Shown: positions 36,506-46,462, counted from the first letter of the stretch. The stretch: 53,680 nucleotides of DNA from CAXSEF01 sp964236585 (GCA_964236585.1 CAXSFE010000010.1:1-53680), one strand, 5' to 3'. Numbers and translations are program-made. Notes: generated by a model from the letters alone, not told the origin.

Positions 36506-37438
36506 ATGGCCGGACGGATCGACACGCATTTCCACATGATCCCGCCGTTCTGGGCGGAGGCGCTGGAGGCCAAGGTCGGCAAGCCCATGTGGGGCACGCC
36601 GGACTGGTCTCCGGAGGCGGCCGAGGTGATCCAGGATCGGCTCGGCGTCGATGTGGCCATGATCTCGCTGGCCACGCCCTCGGTGACGGCGTGGGAGGGC
36701 CGGGAGCGGATCGACCTGGCCAGGCGTGTGAACGACTACGGAGCCGGCCTGCGGGACAGGTCGGGCGGTCGTCTCGGCTACTTCGCCACCCTGCCCATGC
36801 CCGATCCGGCGGCGACGGTGGAGGCGATCGGGCAGGCCTACGACGACTACGACGCCGACGGGGTGATCGTCCTGAGCAGCTACCACGGCCAGTATCTGGG
36901 CGACGAGGCCTTCGTCCCGGTGTGGGACGAGCTGGAGCGCCGTCGGGCGGTGGTGTTCATGCACCCGGGCATCCCGGAGATGAAGCCGCTGCCCGGCGTG
37001 CCCCAGCCCACCGTCGACTTCCCCATGGACACCACGCGCTCGGCCCTGAGCCTGGTGGTGGCCGGCGTGCCCGCGCGCTGCCCGTCGGTGAAGGTGATCC
37101 TGAGCCATGCCGGCGGCTTCCTGCCCTACGCCGCGCGCCGCTTCACCCTGCTGCTGCACGACTACACCATGAGGGAGACCGGGCAGGACGAGATCATGAA
37201 GCTCTTGAAGTACTTCTACTTCGACACCGCGCTCAGCGCCCCCGACGCCCTTCCCAGCCTGCTGGCCTTCGCCGAGCCGGGCCATGTCGTCTTCGGCAGC
37301 GACAATCCCTACATCAGCCACGATGCCCAGGCGCTGTTCACCCACGAGCTGGACGCGTTCGGCGGCTACCCTGCGGGCATGCTGGACGCGATCAACCGCA
37401 GGAACGCCGAGATCCTGTTTCCCAGGCTGAAGGGTTGA
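36506..37438 (+). CDS. Amidohydrolase family 2 (ACMSD/decarboxylase-like TIM barrel)
   Basis: About 310 residues. Metal ligands of the amidohydrolase-2 family are seen: the DTHFHMIP HxH near the N-terminus, His in VVFMHPGIPE, His in VILSHAGGFLPYAARR, and Asp in VFGSDNPYIS near the end. The family includes aromatic-acid decarboxylases such as ACMSD and gamma-resorcylate decarboxylase, and also hydrolases. The substrate is unknown. ATG 36506 has AAGGA about ten bases upstream. It lies between family B copies 1 and 2. Confidence 0.82.
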   Translation: MAGRIDTHFHMIPPFWAEALEAKVGKPMWGTPDWSPEAAEVIQDRLGVDVAMISLATPSVTAWEGRERIDLARRVNDYGAGLRDRSGGRLGYFATLPMPDPAATVEAIGQAYDDYDADGVIVLSSYHGQYLGDEAFVPVWDELERRRAVVFMHPGIPEMKPLPGVPQPTVDFPMDTTRSALSLVVAGVPARCPSVKVILSHAGGFLPYAARRFTLLLHDYTMRETGQDEIMKLLKYFYFDTALSAPDALPSLLAFAEPGHVVFGSDNPYISHDAQALFTHELDAFGGYPAGMLDAINRRNAEILFPRLKG

Positions 37439-37499
37439 GCCTGTGCGGGATCCGGCAGTGACCTGCAGGTCCGTGAGCCGCCGGTCGCGTCGGACCGCG

Positions 37500-38028
37500 A
37501 CATCGTCTGCGTGCCGGTCTGCGGGGGTGGCATCCGTGGCAATGACCGGCATCCCGGCTGCTTGATCGTGATCGGGCCGTTCGATCTCAGGGCCGCGATG
37601 CCCGCTTCCTGCTCGGCCTCGAGAAGGCAGGCGTGGAGGTCGTCGCCGCCGACGTGCCCTGCGCCGACCGGCTCACCATCGGAGTCATGGCGCTCGTCGC
37701 CGAGAAGGAGGCGCGTGCCACCTCCATCCGCACCGAGGCGGCGCTCGCAGCCGCCAGGGCGCGGGGCACCAGGCTGGGCAACCCGAACCTGCTCCCCGTT
37801 GCCGGTGCCGCTCAGGCTCGGGCCATCTGGTCGGCCATGGCGGATGCGCAGGCCGCCCGGGCTGGTCCCTGCGTCGTGGCCGCCAGGCAGGCCGGAGCCA
37901 GATCGCTCCAGCAGCTCGCCTATGCCCTCACGGCCCGAGGTGTTCGCACGCCGAGGGGAAGAGACACGTGGCATCCCCTGCAGATCCGCCGCGTGCTGGA
38001 GCGGGTACAGGAACCCTCCCTGACCTGA
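37500..38028 (+). pseudogene. Serine recombinase (resolvase) remnant
   Basis: From about 37590 the frame reads RDARFLLGLEKAGVEVVAAD, then DRLTIGVMALVAEKEARATS and later ARGTRLGNPN and ARGVRTPRGRDTWHPLQIRRV. This is the second half of a resolvase/invertase catalytic domain plus the recombinase tail. The preceding strand (CLIVIGPFDLR) is in another frame, so a frameshift is present. The N-terminal part with the catalytic serine is missing. It marks past mobile-element activity. Confidence 0.7.
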
Positions 38029-38254
38029 CTGGCCAGCAGCAGGCTTTTCCTGCTCGGGCGATGCAGACCGTGTTTCCGATCAGCAGTCGGACCATGCGCG
38101 TATCTGACCGACGCATGCCCTGATCTCCCGTCGAGGCCGGAAGTTTCGAGAGCTCCCAAGCGGAAGGACGTTCCGGGATCGCAAGGCTCGTCCATGGTGC
38201 ATCGTGGAGTCCTGAAGCCGGGCTCCTGCCGGGTGCTCCCGAGGCGTGCCTCGG

Positions 38255-38581
38255 TCATGACGGCATGTCGACCGTCCTCTTCTCCGCAACCGAGTAGACG
38301 TCGATGGAACGGCCGACGACTCCGAGCGCCGCAGCCTCCTTCAGCGCGGTCTGAAACTCGCCGCTGGCGCCATGTGCGTCCAAGGCTGACTGGTCCCGCC
38401 AACCCTCGACCAGACGGAAGGTGGCCGGGTCACCGGCATCCTGAGCGACGTCAAGGAAGGCGCAGCCATCGCGCGCCTTCGCCGTCGTCGCCATGCGCAG
38501 CGCGAGCGACCGGAACGCTTCCACGTCGTCGGGCAGGAGACGGTAGGTGGTGTAGATCAGCAGGGCAGGCGTTCCAGTCAT
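38255..38581 (-). CDS. Antibiotic biosynthesis monooxygenase (ABM) domain protein
   Basis: About 108 residues, a small dimeric ferredoxin-like fold: ALLIYTTYRLLPDDVEAFRS, ARDGCAFLDVAQDAGDPATF, LVEGWRDQSALDAHGASGEF. Members oxidise quinols or act as stress-related small monooxygenases; the substrate is unknown. ATG 38581 is preceded by GGAG at six bases; ATG 38593 is an alternative. It is divergent from the HxlR regulator, a common pairing with redox or quinone stress. Confidence 0.75.
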   Translation of the reverse strand: MTGTPALLIYTTYRLLPDDVEAFRSLALRMATTAKARDGCAFLDVAQDAGDPATFRLVEGWRDQSALDAHGASGEFQTALKEAAALGVVGRSIDVYSVAEKRTVDMPS

Positions 38582-38733
38582 CGCGGGCTCCATGGCTGTG
38601 ACGGAATGATCGCTCGTCGTGCGTTGCGCTCGGCACGGATCGCCGGTGCTCTGTCGTGTCTGCGTCGCCGGTGTCCGTGGAGGGCAGATGGACGTGCGCC
38701 CGTGAGAACGGTAGAACTCACCTGAAGGTAAGC

Positions 38734-39111
38734 ATGAGAAAATCGGTCAACGGCGATGCATCCGACTGCGGCCTCGACGTCGCGCTCGCGGTCCTGGGCG
38801 GCAAGTGGAAGGCGCTGATCCTGTATCACCTCCGCTCGGGTCCCAGGCGGTTCGGCGATCTCAGGCGGCTGGTCACCGGGATCAGCGAGAAGGTGCTGAT
38901 CCAGCAACTGCGCGAACTCGCGGCGGCCGAAGTGCTGGTTCGCCGTGACTACCAGCAGGTGCCGCCCAAGGTCGACTACACGATGACGCCGTTCGGCATG
39001 ACCCTGGTCGAGACGCTGCGACCGCTGTGCGAATGGGGCACGGAGCATCGCGCACGCATCGAGGCCATGCCGTCTCGCACGCCGGTGCCAAGCCAGGGCC
39101 GGTCGGCTTAG
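38734..39111 (+). CDS. HxlR-family transcriptional regulator
   Basis: About 125 residues. The winged helix shows the family pattern: VLGGKWKALILYHLRSGPRR, FGDLRRLVTGISEKVLIQQL, RELAAAEVLVRRDYQQVPPK, VDYTMTPFGMTL. One Cys (SDCGLDVAL) precedes the helix, in the position used by redox-sensing members of the family. AAGG lies six bases before ATG 38734. The divergent ABM gene is the likely target. The weak dyad ACCT-GA-AGGT just before the start could be part of the operator. The TAG stop is part of a TTAG that abuts family B copy 2. Confidence 0.85.
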   Translation: MRKSVNGDASDCGLDVALAVLGGKWKALILYHLRSGPRRFGDLRRLVTGISEKVLIQQLRELAAAEVLVRRDYQQVPPKVDYTMTPFGMTLVETLRPLCEWGTEHRARIEAMPSRTPVPSQGRSA

Positions 39112-39333
39112 GGGGTGTTGCTGGTCTGGCGGTGCACGGGCATTGTCACGGGAAGGCAAGGCTCTTCTTTTTCTGGAGAAAAAGAAGCAAAAAGACTTTG
39201 CCCATGGGGGCACGGGCTCCCGGCCGGCTCCGGAGCTTGCGGGCAAAGTTCTTTGGTTCTTTCTTTCAAGAAAGAACACGCTTCCTGTCCGTCAGGACGC
39301 GGGGCAACGGAGCCGGAAAGTCCGTAACAGCCT
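39112..39333. repeat. Family B palindromic element, copy 2 (inverse), with TTAG on both sides
   Basis: It is in the opposite orientation to copy 1 and nearly identical to it over about 165 bases. TTAG occurs directly on both sides (39108-39111 and 39334-39337), consistent with a four-base target duplication. The left TTAG carries the stop codon of hxlR. The right terminus is AACAGCCT. Confidence 0.85.
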
Positions 39334-39574
39334 TTAGACGATCACGCCACGTTCCATGGCGCGGCCCTCTTGCGGCCAATCCAGTCCGCCAGGTTGCGCA
39401 CCCCTGTTCGGGAGATGCCGTGACCAGCGAGATGAAGACAGCTCATGACGACGCTACCACTACGCATAAGGGCAGCTGACTGGGAAGAACCACTCTTGAT
39501 TGCATAACTGCGTCAATATACAACCTCCTCCAAATGCCATCGGTTACCTGGTGGTGACAAACCCGGAGGACGTC
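39334..39574. promoter_or_regulatory. Upstream region of the giant secreted protein
   Basis: This stretch is less GC-rich than its surroundings. A weak promoter candidate is TTGATT with TATACA 15 bases later (39497-39523). A 19-codon frame from GTG 39420 to TGA 39479 has GGAG upstream but is not convincing as a gene. GGAGGA at 39565-39570 serves the ATG at 39575. Confidence 0.35.
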
Positions 39575-42500
39575 ATGGCGCTGAACGATCCGCAGAGCAC
39601 GTTTCCCGTCGTCATCAGCAGCTTCGGAACAAACAGCGGGTTTGTGCTGCCGACTGGTGGCACGCACACAAACAATGCGACGATCTCCAACGGCAGTCTT
39701 GTCCTGACGCCAGATACCACCAGCAAGGCTGGTATCGGGGTCTACGGAACACCGTTGCCCGTCGACAATGGCGTCCAGATCACCTTCTCCTACACGGCCT
39801 CCGGCGGTACTGGCGCCGACGGAATCGCCTTCCTCGTACTCGATCCCAGCCAGGTGACATCGCCATCCGCCATCACGCCGGGCGGCTACGGCGGCGGCCT
39901 CGGATATGCCGACGATAGCCAGGCCGGCATCACCGGGGGTGTACTGGGCATCGGCTTCGACACGTATGGGAATTTCAGCGGCCCGGACAAGGGACCCCAG
40001 ACCGGAACTGGCCGGGCTCCGAACTCGGTGGCGATCCGTGGCGCAGGAAACGCCAGCACGACCGGTTATTCCTTGCTCGACAGCACGGCTTTCACGCCTG
40101 GTATTGACGGGAGCCGGATCGCCAAGGTCACCCTGATCCCGAGCGGCTCGAACACTATCATCTCGGTCGCCATCAGCACCGACAATGGTGCGACTTTCAC
40201 CACTGTCATCAGTAGTCTTTCTGTCGCTCAAGCCCTGCCCTCGACCGTCTACTATGGTTTCTCCGCCAGCACAGGCGGACAGACCGACCTGCACCAGATC
40301 AACACCATGGACGTGCAGCTGGTGGTCGATCCGGAGGTCGGCCCCGCGACGGTGGTCGACCAGACCACCGGCACCACCAATCCCGGCACGATCAATCCCG
40401 GCGACAGCGTCAGCTACAGCTACAACGTCGTCAACAACGGCCCGAACGGTTCGTCGCAGCTCGTGCTGACGGACAATGCCCCCTCCAACCTGATCAACGA
40501 GACCTACACGATCGTCGACAGCCTGGGCACGCACACCGGGACCGGCGCGCCCGACGTCAGCAACCTCAACCTGTCCAACGGCGCGACGGCCACCGTGACG
40601 GTGTCCGGCCGGATCGATCCCAACGCGACCAGCGGCAACATCAGCCACGTCGTCACGGTCGTCCCCAGCCCTGCCTTCGTGTCGAGCAACCCGCCGGGTG
40701 GCACGCGCGCCATCAGCATCGGTGCAAGCGGGTCGTCGCTGTATCTCCAGAACGCCGACGGGGTCAGCTCCGTGGTTGGCAGCAGCGGTGCGGTTCCGAT
40801 CGCGCCCGCAGCGGTCGTGAACGACGAGGCGAGCACGACCAACACCCTGACGGCCACGGTCGTCGAGGCGAACACCGGGCTCGGTGCGCTCAGCCTGGCC
40901 ACGGGAGCACCGCTTGCCGGCACGTACAGCGCCAGCACCGGCACCCTCACCTTCTCCGGCACTGCCGCCCAGGTCCAGGCCGAGCTGCGCGACGTCCAGT
41001 TCACCCCGGCCGCCCGCACGGCCTCGTCGAGCCCGACCCCCGAGACCTACAGGATCACGGTGGTGGACGGCACCACGGGCCAGCAGGCGGTCGAGACACG
41101 GGCCGTCACCAACATCGACGGCCCGACCGCAAGCGGTCCGGTGGGCGCGGGGATGCTGGCCGACACGTCGACCGACGCGGTCTTCTCGGGCGTCTCGATC
41201 ACCGACGCCAACACCACCTCGCTGAGCGCGACCGTGACCGTCAACGCCGCCCACGGCGATCTCACCGCGAGCTCCGCGGCCGGCTGGACCCGCTCGAGTT
41301 CCGGAACGATCGTCACCTACACGCGGACCTACTCCGCTTCGGGCACCGTCGCCGCCGCGGTCCAGGCAGGCGTGCGGGCACTGGTGTTCCAGCCTGTCGC
41401 GCACAGCCTTGCGCCCGGCGCCACGGAACAGGACTCGTTCGGGCTCGTGGTGACGGACGGGGCGGGCATCTCCACTCCGGTCCTGAGCGGCACCGATACC
41501 GTCACCGCCGCCCACGACGCGCCCAGCGTGTCCGGTGGCGTGGGCGGGCAGTCGATCACCGACGCGCAGACCGCGTCGCCGTTCGCCGCCACCACCGTTG
41601 CCGACCCGGACAACACCACGCTGGTCGAGACCGTCACCGTCAACGCAGCCCATGGCGATCTCACCGCCGCCTCCAGCGCGGGCTTCGCCCGCTCCGTCTC
41701 CGGCACCCTGGTCAGCTATACCGAGACCTTTGCCTCGACAGGGTCGGGCACCGCCGCCGCAGCCGCGCAGGCGGCTCTGCGTGGGCTGGTGTTCCAGCCG
41801 GTCGCGCACAGCCTTGCGCCCGGCGCCACGGAACAGGACACGTTCGGGCTCGTGGTGAAGGACGGGGCGGGAACATCCACTCCGGCGCTGAGCGGCACAG
41901 ACACCGTCACCGCAGCCCACGATGCGCCCAGCGTGTCCGGCGGCGTGGGCGGGCAGTCGATCACCGACGCGCAGACCGCCTCGCCATTCGCCGCCACAAC
42001 CGTGGCCGACCCGGACAACACCACGCTGGTCGAGACCGTCACCGTCAACGCAGCCCACGGCGACCTCACCGCCGCCTCCAGTGCGGGCTTCGCCCGCTCC
42101 GTCTCCGGCACCCTGGTCAGCTACACCGAGACCTTCGCCTCGACCGGGTCGGGCACCGCTGCTGCCGCCGCACAGGCGGCCCTGCGCGGCCTGGTGTTCC
42201 AGCCGACCGCGCACGCCATCGCCCTCGGCAGCACGGAGACCGACACCGTCGCGGCCAGCGTCACCGACTCCCAGGGCAGCACCGCGGCCTCCGGCACCGG
42301 CACCATCACCGTCACCCCGGTCCATGATGCGCCCGCGCTCGCCAATCCCACCGCCGCCCAGTCGATCACCGACGCACAGACCGCCACCCCGTTCTCCGCC
42401 GCGACCGTCACCGACCCGGACAACACCTCCATCACCCTCACCGCCACCGTCGTCGGCACCAGCGGCGACCTCACCGCCGCCTCCGCCGCCGGCTGGACCC

Positions 42501-45500
42501 GCAGCTCGGCCGCGGGCACCGCGACCTACACCCGCAGCTTCGCCGCCGGCACCGGCAGCGCCGCCGCCGCCCAGGCCAGCCTGCGCAGCCTGGTGTTCCA
42601 GCCCACGGCCCACGCCATCGCCCCGGGCACCTCCGCCACCACCACCTTCTCCGCCGTCGCCACGGACAGCCTCGGCACCAGCAGCCCCGCCGCCGCCTCC
42701 GTCACCGACACCGTCACCGCCGTCCACGATGCGCCCAGCGTGTCCGGTGGCGCGGGCGGGCAGTCGATCACCGACGCGCAGACCGCGTCGCCGTTCGCCG
42801 CCACCACCGTTGCCGACCCGGACAACACCACGCTGGTCGAGACCGTCACCGTCAACGCAGCCCATGGCGATCTCACCGCCGCCTCCAGCGCGGGCTTCGC
42901 CCGCTCCGTCTCCGGCACCGTGGTCAGCTATACCGAGACCTTTGCTTCGACAGGGTCGGGCGCCGCCGCCGCCGCGGCGCAGGCGGCCTTGCGCGGCCTG
43001 GTGTTCCAGCCTGTCGCGCACAGCCTTGCGCCCGGCGCCACGGAACAGGACTCGTTCGGGCTCGTGGTGATGGACGGGGTGGGCACATCCACTCCGGCGC
43101 TGAGCGGCACCGATACCGTCACCGCAGCCCATGATGCGCCCAGCGTGTCCGGCGGCGCGGGCGGGCAGTCGATCAGCGACGCGCAGACCGCCACGCCATT
43201 CGCCGCCACCACCGTTGCCGACCCGGACAACACCACGCTGGTCGAGACCGTCACCGTCAACGCAGCCCACGGCGATCTCACCGCCGCCTCCAGCGCGGGC
43301 TTCGCCCGCTCCGTCTCCGGCACCGTGGTCAGCTACACCGAGACCTTTGCTTCGACAGGGTCGGGCACTGCCGCCGCGGCGGCGCAGGCGGCTCTGCGTG
43401 GGCTGGTGTTCCAGCCGGTCGCGCACAGCCTTGCGCCCGGCGCCACGGAACAGGACACGTTCGGGCTCGTGGTGAAGGACGGGGCGGGAACATCCACTCC
43501 GGCGCTGAGCGGCACCGATACCGTCACCGCCGCCCACGATGCGCCCGCGCTCGCCAACCCCACCGCCGCCCAGTCGATCACCGACGCGCAGACCGCCACC
43601 CCGTTCTCCGCCGCGACCGTCGCCGACCCGGACAACACCACGCTGGTCGAGACAGTCACCGTCAACGCCGCCCATGGCGACCTCACCGCCGCCTCCAGCG
43701 CGGGCTTCGCCCGCTCCGTCTCCGGCACCCTGGTCAGCTACACCGAGACCTTTGCCTCGACCGGATCGGGCACCGCTGCCGCAGCCGCACAGGCGGCCCT
43801 GCGCGGCCTGGTGTTCCAGCCGACCGCGCACGCCATCGCCCTCGGCAGCACGGAGACCGACACCGTCGCGGCCAGCGTCACCGACTCCCAGGGCAGCACC
43901 GCGGCCTCCGGCACCGGCACCATCACCGTCACCCCGGTCCACGATGCGCCCAGCGTGACCGGCGGCATGGCCAATCAGGCGGCGACGGCCGGCTCCGTGA
44001 TCCTGCCGTTCGGCGACGTCGCGGTGGCCGATCCGGACGTGGTGGGGCTGCTCGCCCGCGTCACCGTCGAGGAAGGCGCTTCCGGCGCCGGCACCATCGT
44101 CGCCTCCAGCGCGGACGGCTGGGTCCAGACCACCCAGGGCACCGACACGGTGCTCACCCGCACCTTCGCCGACGCGCCCGGCGCGGACATGCAGCTGCAG
44201 GGCTCGCTGCAGATGCTGGCCTTCACGCCCGGGCGGGCGGGCCTGACAGGCTTCGACATCCAGGTGACGGACGACGCCGCGTCGCCTCTCTCCTCCGCGA
44301 TCGACTCCGACACCAGCGTGCTGACGGCGTCGAGCGGGCCGAGCGTGACCGGCGGCCTCGCGATGCAGTCGACGTCCGACGTGGCGGCGCTGTCGCCGTT
44401 CGCCGGCGACCTTGTCGACGACATCGGCGTCGCCGATGCCCAGGCCAGCGTGACGGTGGTCGGCGGCGTGGCGTCGGGCGACGATCTCACCGCGGCCTCG
44501 GCCCAGGGGTGGACCAGGACGGTCCAGGGGCAGGACATCGTCTACACCCGCGGCTTCGCGGCAGGCTCCGGCGAGGCCGGCGACATCCAGGCCGCCGTGC
44601 GGGGCCTGGTGCTGCAGCCCGCCGCGCACGTCGCGGCACCCGGCACGGTCCACACCACGCCGCTGCAGCTCGCCGTGTCCGACGCGTTCGGCACGGCGCG
44701 GGGCGACACCACCGTTACGGTCACGGCCGCGACCGACCAGCCGGTGCTGGGCGGCGCCACGCCGCCGCTCGCGATCGCGGATATCGAGACGGCATCGCCC
44801 TACGCGGCGCTGAACGTGAGCGAGCCGGACCACGTCGGCGCCACCGCGACGGTGACCATCTCCGACGGCCTCGACCAGGGCGACTTCACCCCGGCCTCCG
44901 CGGCCGGGTTCACCCGGACGGTGTCCGGGCGGGACATCATCTACACCCTGTCCCTGCCGCCGCAGTCCGATCCAGGTGCCCTCATCCAGTCAGCGGTGCG
45001 CGGCCTCGTGTTCAAGCCGGTGCTGCAGGCCGCCGGGACGACGGAGCAGACCGCGATCACGCTGCAGACCACGTTCGGCGGGCTTGCCTCGCCGCCCGTG
45101 CAGCAGGTGATCGTCACCAGCGGCGGCGCGCTCTATCCCTATCCCCAGCTGTACGCGCAGGCCGCCGATCCCGGCGCCGTCGTCACCGTCACCGCCAACC
45201 TGCCGCCCGGCACGGCCGGCTACTACGCGACGCTGGGCCTCGGCACCGTCGGGTCGGACCCGCTGACCTACACGGTGACCGGCACCGCGGCGCAGGTCAC
45301 GGCGGCGCTGCACGCGGTCACCTTCGTCCTGACGTCGGGCACGACACTGCCGGGCAGCTACAACGCCCGGATCACGGGCGACGGCCAGCAGAGCCAGCTG
45401 CTGGATCTCGGGGCCGGGAACAACCAGCTCTCGGCCACGAGCAACAACGACACCGTGCTGGGCGGTCCCGGCTCCGACACCCTGTTCGGCGCCGCCACCG

Positions 45501-46462
45501 ACGCCGCGGTGCTGATCGGCGGGACCGGGAGCAACGTGTTCGTCGCGGCAGCCGGAGCCACGACGGCCATCGGCGGCGCGGCGGGCTCGACGTTCTACGG
45601 CGGCAGCGGCGATGCGGTGATGATCCAGGGCTCGGGGAACGACACGTTCTTCGGCGGCACCGGCAATGCCACCGTGTTCGGCGGCACCGGGTCGACGCTG
45701 GTGTACGGCAGTGCCGCGACCTTCAACCTGGAGGGCGCGACCGGTGCCGCCACCCTGGTGGCCGGCGCGGGCTTCAACGTCGCCTACGGCGGCGCCGGAT
45801 CGCTGGTCGCCTACGGCAACGGCAGCGGGCTCTACGAGGGTGGCACCGCCGGCGGCAACGTCATCGTCTCCGGCGCAGGCAGCAGCACGCTGGTGGGCGG
45901 CGGCAACGCCGACCAGCTCGTGCTGGTGGGCGGCGGCACGGACCTCGCCGTTGCCGGGACCGGCCACGAGACCATCGCCGGCACCGCCGCGACCGGCGCG
46001 GGCTTCTACTTCAGCGGGACCGGCAGCACCCTGATCGCCGTCGGCAGCGGGCAGTCCACCGTTGTCGGGGGGCCGGGGTCGGACACCATCTTCGCGGGCA
46101 AGGGGAGCGGCGGCCTCACGTTCTTCGGCAGCCGGGGCAGCGACCTGGTGGTCGGCAACACCGGCAGCGACGCCTTTGTCGTGGGGACTGGCAACGAGAC
46201 GCTCGTGGGCAGCGGCGGGCGCAACACGCTCGTCGTCCAGAATGGCGCCGCAGGCGGCAACGTGACGGTGCTGGACTTCAATGCCGCGACCGACCAGCTC
46301 GACCTCTTCGGCTACACCGCAGGCGAGGTGAGCGGGGCGCTGGCGCAGGAGACCGTGTCGGGCGGCAACCTCGGGCTGATGCTCGCCGACGGCACGCGGC
46401 TCACCTTCGTCGGCGTGTCGGACATCTCGCACGCCGTGCAGCACGGCAACGACAGGAGCTGA
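39575..46462 (+). CDS. Giant secreted protein: lectin-like domain, tandem beta repeats, RTX-like C-terminus
   Basis: About 2,295 residues. Residues ~10-255 look like an L-type lectin domain (NGVQITFSYTASGGTGADGI, IGFDTYGNFSG). Residues ~255-365 resemble a DUF11-type domain (NPGDSVSYSYNVVNNGPNG). A bridging beta region runs to ~512. Residues ~513-1850 are about ten tandem ~135-residue units (QSITDAQTASPFAATTVADP, then LVFQPVAHSLAPGATEQD). Residues ~1950-2225 are Gly/Asp-rich nonapeptide-like repeats (GGPGSDTLFG, GSGNDTFFGGTGN). The end (VTVLDFNAATDQLDLFGY) resembles type I secretion tails. No signal peptide is seen. An adhesin or matrix protein is likely. No type I secretion genes are in the window. 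Confidence 0.8.
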   Translation: MALNDPQSTFPVVISSFGTNSGFVLPTGGTHTNNATISNGSLVLTPDTTSKAGIGVYGTPLPVDNGVQITFSYTASGGTGADGIAFLVLDPSQVTSPSAITPGGYGGGLGYADDSQAGITGGVLGIGFDTYGNFSGPDKGPQTGTGRAPNSVAIRGAGNASTTGYSLLDSTAFTPGIDGSRIAKVTLIPSGSNTIISVAISTDNGATFTTVISSLSVAQALPSTVYYGFSASTGGQTDLHQINTMDVQLVVDPEVGPATVVDQTTGTTNPGTINPGDSVSYSYNVVNNGPNGSSQLVLTDNAPSNLINETYTIVDSLGTHTGTGAPDVSNLNLSNGATATVTVSGRIDPNATSGNISHVVTVVPSPAFVSSNPPGGTRAISIGASGSSLYLQNADGVSSVVGSSGAVPIAPAAVVNDEASTTNTLTATVVEANTGLGALSLATGAPLAGTYSASTGTLTFSGTAAQVQAELRDVQFTPAARTASSSPTPETYRITVVDGTTGQQAVETRAVTNIDGPTASGPVGAGMLADTSTDAVFSGVSITDANTTSLSATVTVNAAHGDLTASSAAGWTRSSSGTIVTYTRTYSASGTVAAAVQAGVRALVFQPVAHSLAPGATEQDSFGLVVTDGAGISTPVLSGTDTVTAAHDAPSVSGGVGGQSITDAQTASPFAATTVADPDNTTLVETVTVNAAHGDLTAASSAGFARSVSGTLVSYTETFASTGSGTAAAAAQAALRGLVFQPVAHSLAPGATEQDTFGLVVKDGAGTSTPALSGTDTVTAAHDAPSVSGGVGGQSITDAQTASPFAATTVADPDNTTLVETVTVNAAHGDLTAASSAGFARSVSGTLVSYTETFASTGSGTAAAAAQAALRGLVFQPTAHAIALGSTETDTVAASVTDSQGSTAASGTGTITVTPVHDAPALANPTAAQSITDAQTATPFSAATVTDPDNTSITLTATVVGTSGDLTAASAAGWTRSSAAGTATYTRSFAAGTGSAAAAQASLRSLVFQPTAHAIAPGTSATTTFSAVATDSLGTSSPAAASVTDTVTAVHDAPSVSGGAGGQSITDAQTASPFAATTVADPDNTTLVETVTVNAAHGDLTAASSAGFARSVSGTVVSYTETFASTGSGAAAAAAQAALRGLVFQPVAHSLAPGATEQDSFGLVVMDGVGTSTPALSGTDTVTAAHDAPSVSGGAGGQSISDAQTATPFAATTVADPDNTTLVETVTVNAAHGDLTAASSAGFARSVSGTVVSYTETFASTGSGTAAAAAQAALRGLVFQPVAHSLAPGATEQDTFGLVVKDGAGTSTPALSGTDTVTAAHDAPALANPTAAQSITDAQTATPFSAATVADPDNTTLVETVTVNAAHGDLTAASSAGFARSVSGTLVSYTETFASTGSGTAAAAAQAALRGLVFQPTAHAIALGSTETDTVAASVTDSQGSTAASGTGTITVTPVHDAPSVTGGMANQAATAGSVILPFGDVAVADPDVVGLLARVTVEEGASGAGTIVASSADGWVQTTQGTDTVLTRTFADAPGADMQLQGSLQMLAFTPGRAGLTGFDIQVTDDAASPLSSAIDSDTSVLTASSGPSVTGGLAMQSTSDVAALSPFAGDLVDDIGVADAQASVTVVGGVASGDDLTAASAQGWTRTVQGQDIVYTRGFAAGSGEAGDIQAAVRGLVLQPAAHVAAPGTVHTTPLQLAVSDAFGTARGDTTVTVTAATDQPVLGGATPPLAIADIETASPYAALNVSEPDHVGATATVTISDGLDQGDFTPASAAGFTRTVSGRDIIYTLSLPPQSDPGALIQSAVRGLVFKPVLQAAGTTEQTAITLQTTFGGLASPPVQQVIVTSGGALYPYPQLYAQAADPGAVVTVTANLPPGTAGYYATLGLGTVGSDPLTYTVTGTAAQVTAALHAVTFVLTSGTTLPGSYNARITGDGQQSQLLDLGAGNNQLSATSNNDTVLGGPGSDTLFGAATDAAVLIGGTGSNVFVAAAGATTAIGGAAGSTFYGGSGDAVMIQGSGNDTFFGGTGNATVFGGTGSTLVYGSAATFNLEGATGAATLVAGAGFNVAYGGAGSLVAYGNGSGLYEGGTAGGNVIVSGAGSSTLVGGGNADQLVLVGGGTDLAVAGTGHETIAGTAATGAGFYFSGTGSTLIAVGSGQSTVVGGPGSDTIFAGKGSGGLTFFGSRGSDLVVGNTGSDAFVVGTGNETLVGSGGRNTLVVQNGAAGGNVTVLDFNAATDQLDLFGYTAGEVSGALAQETVSGGNLGLMLADGTRLTFVGVSDISHAVQHGNDRS
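41113..45132 (+). repeat. About ten tandem ~405-bp coding repeats
   Basis: Units begin near 41113, 41518, 41924, 42330, 42732, 43137, 43544, 43948, 44338 and 44739. The units near 41518, 41924, 42732, 43137 and 43544 share long near-identical DNA. Two alternative unit starts (PSVSGG or PALANP) and two alternative ends (SLAPGATEQ or AIALGSTET) are combined differently among them, which suggests recent duplication and recombination. Confidence 0.85.

Noticed and set aside
39420..39479. A 19-codon leader peptide before the giant gene
   Set aside because: It has a possible GGAG but no conserved features, and the composition gives no support.
39443..44833. A 1,796-codon open frame antisense to the giant secreted protein
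   Set aside because: It mirrors the repetitive high-GC coding strand; its Gly/Arg/Ala-rich translation has no recognisable domain and it shares the repeat period of the sense gene.
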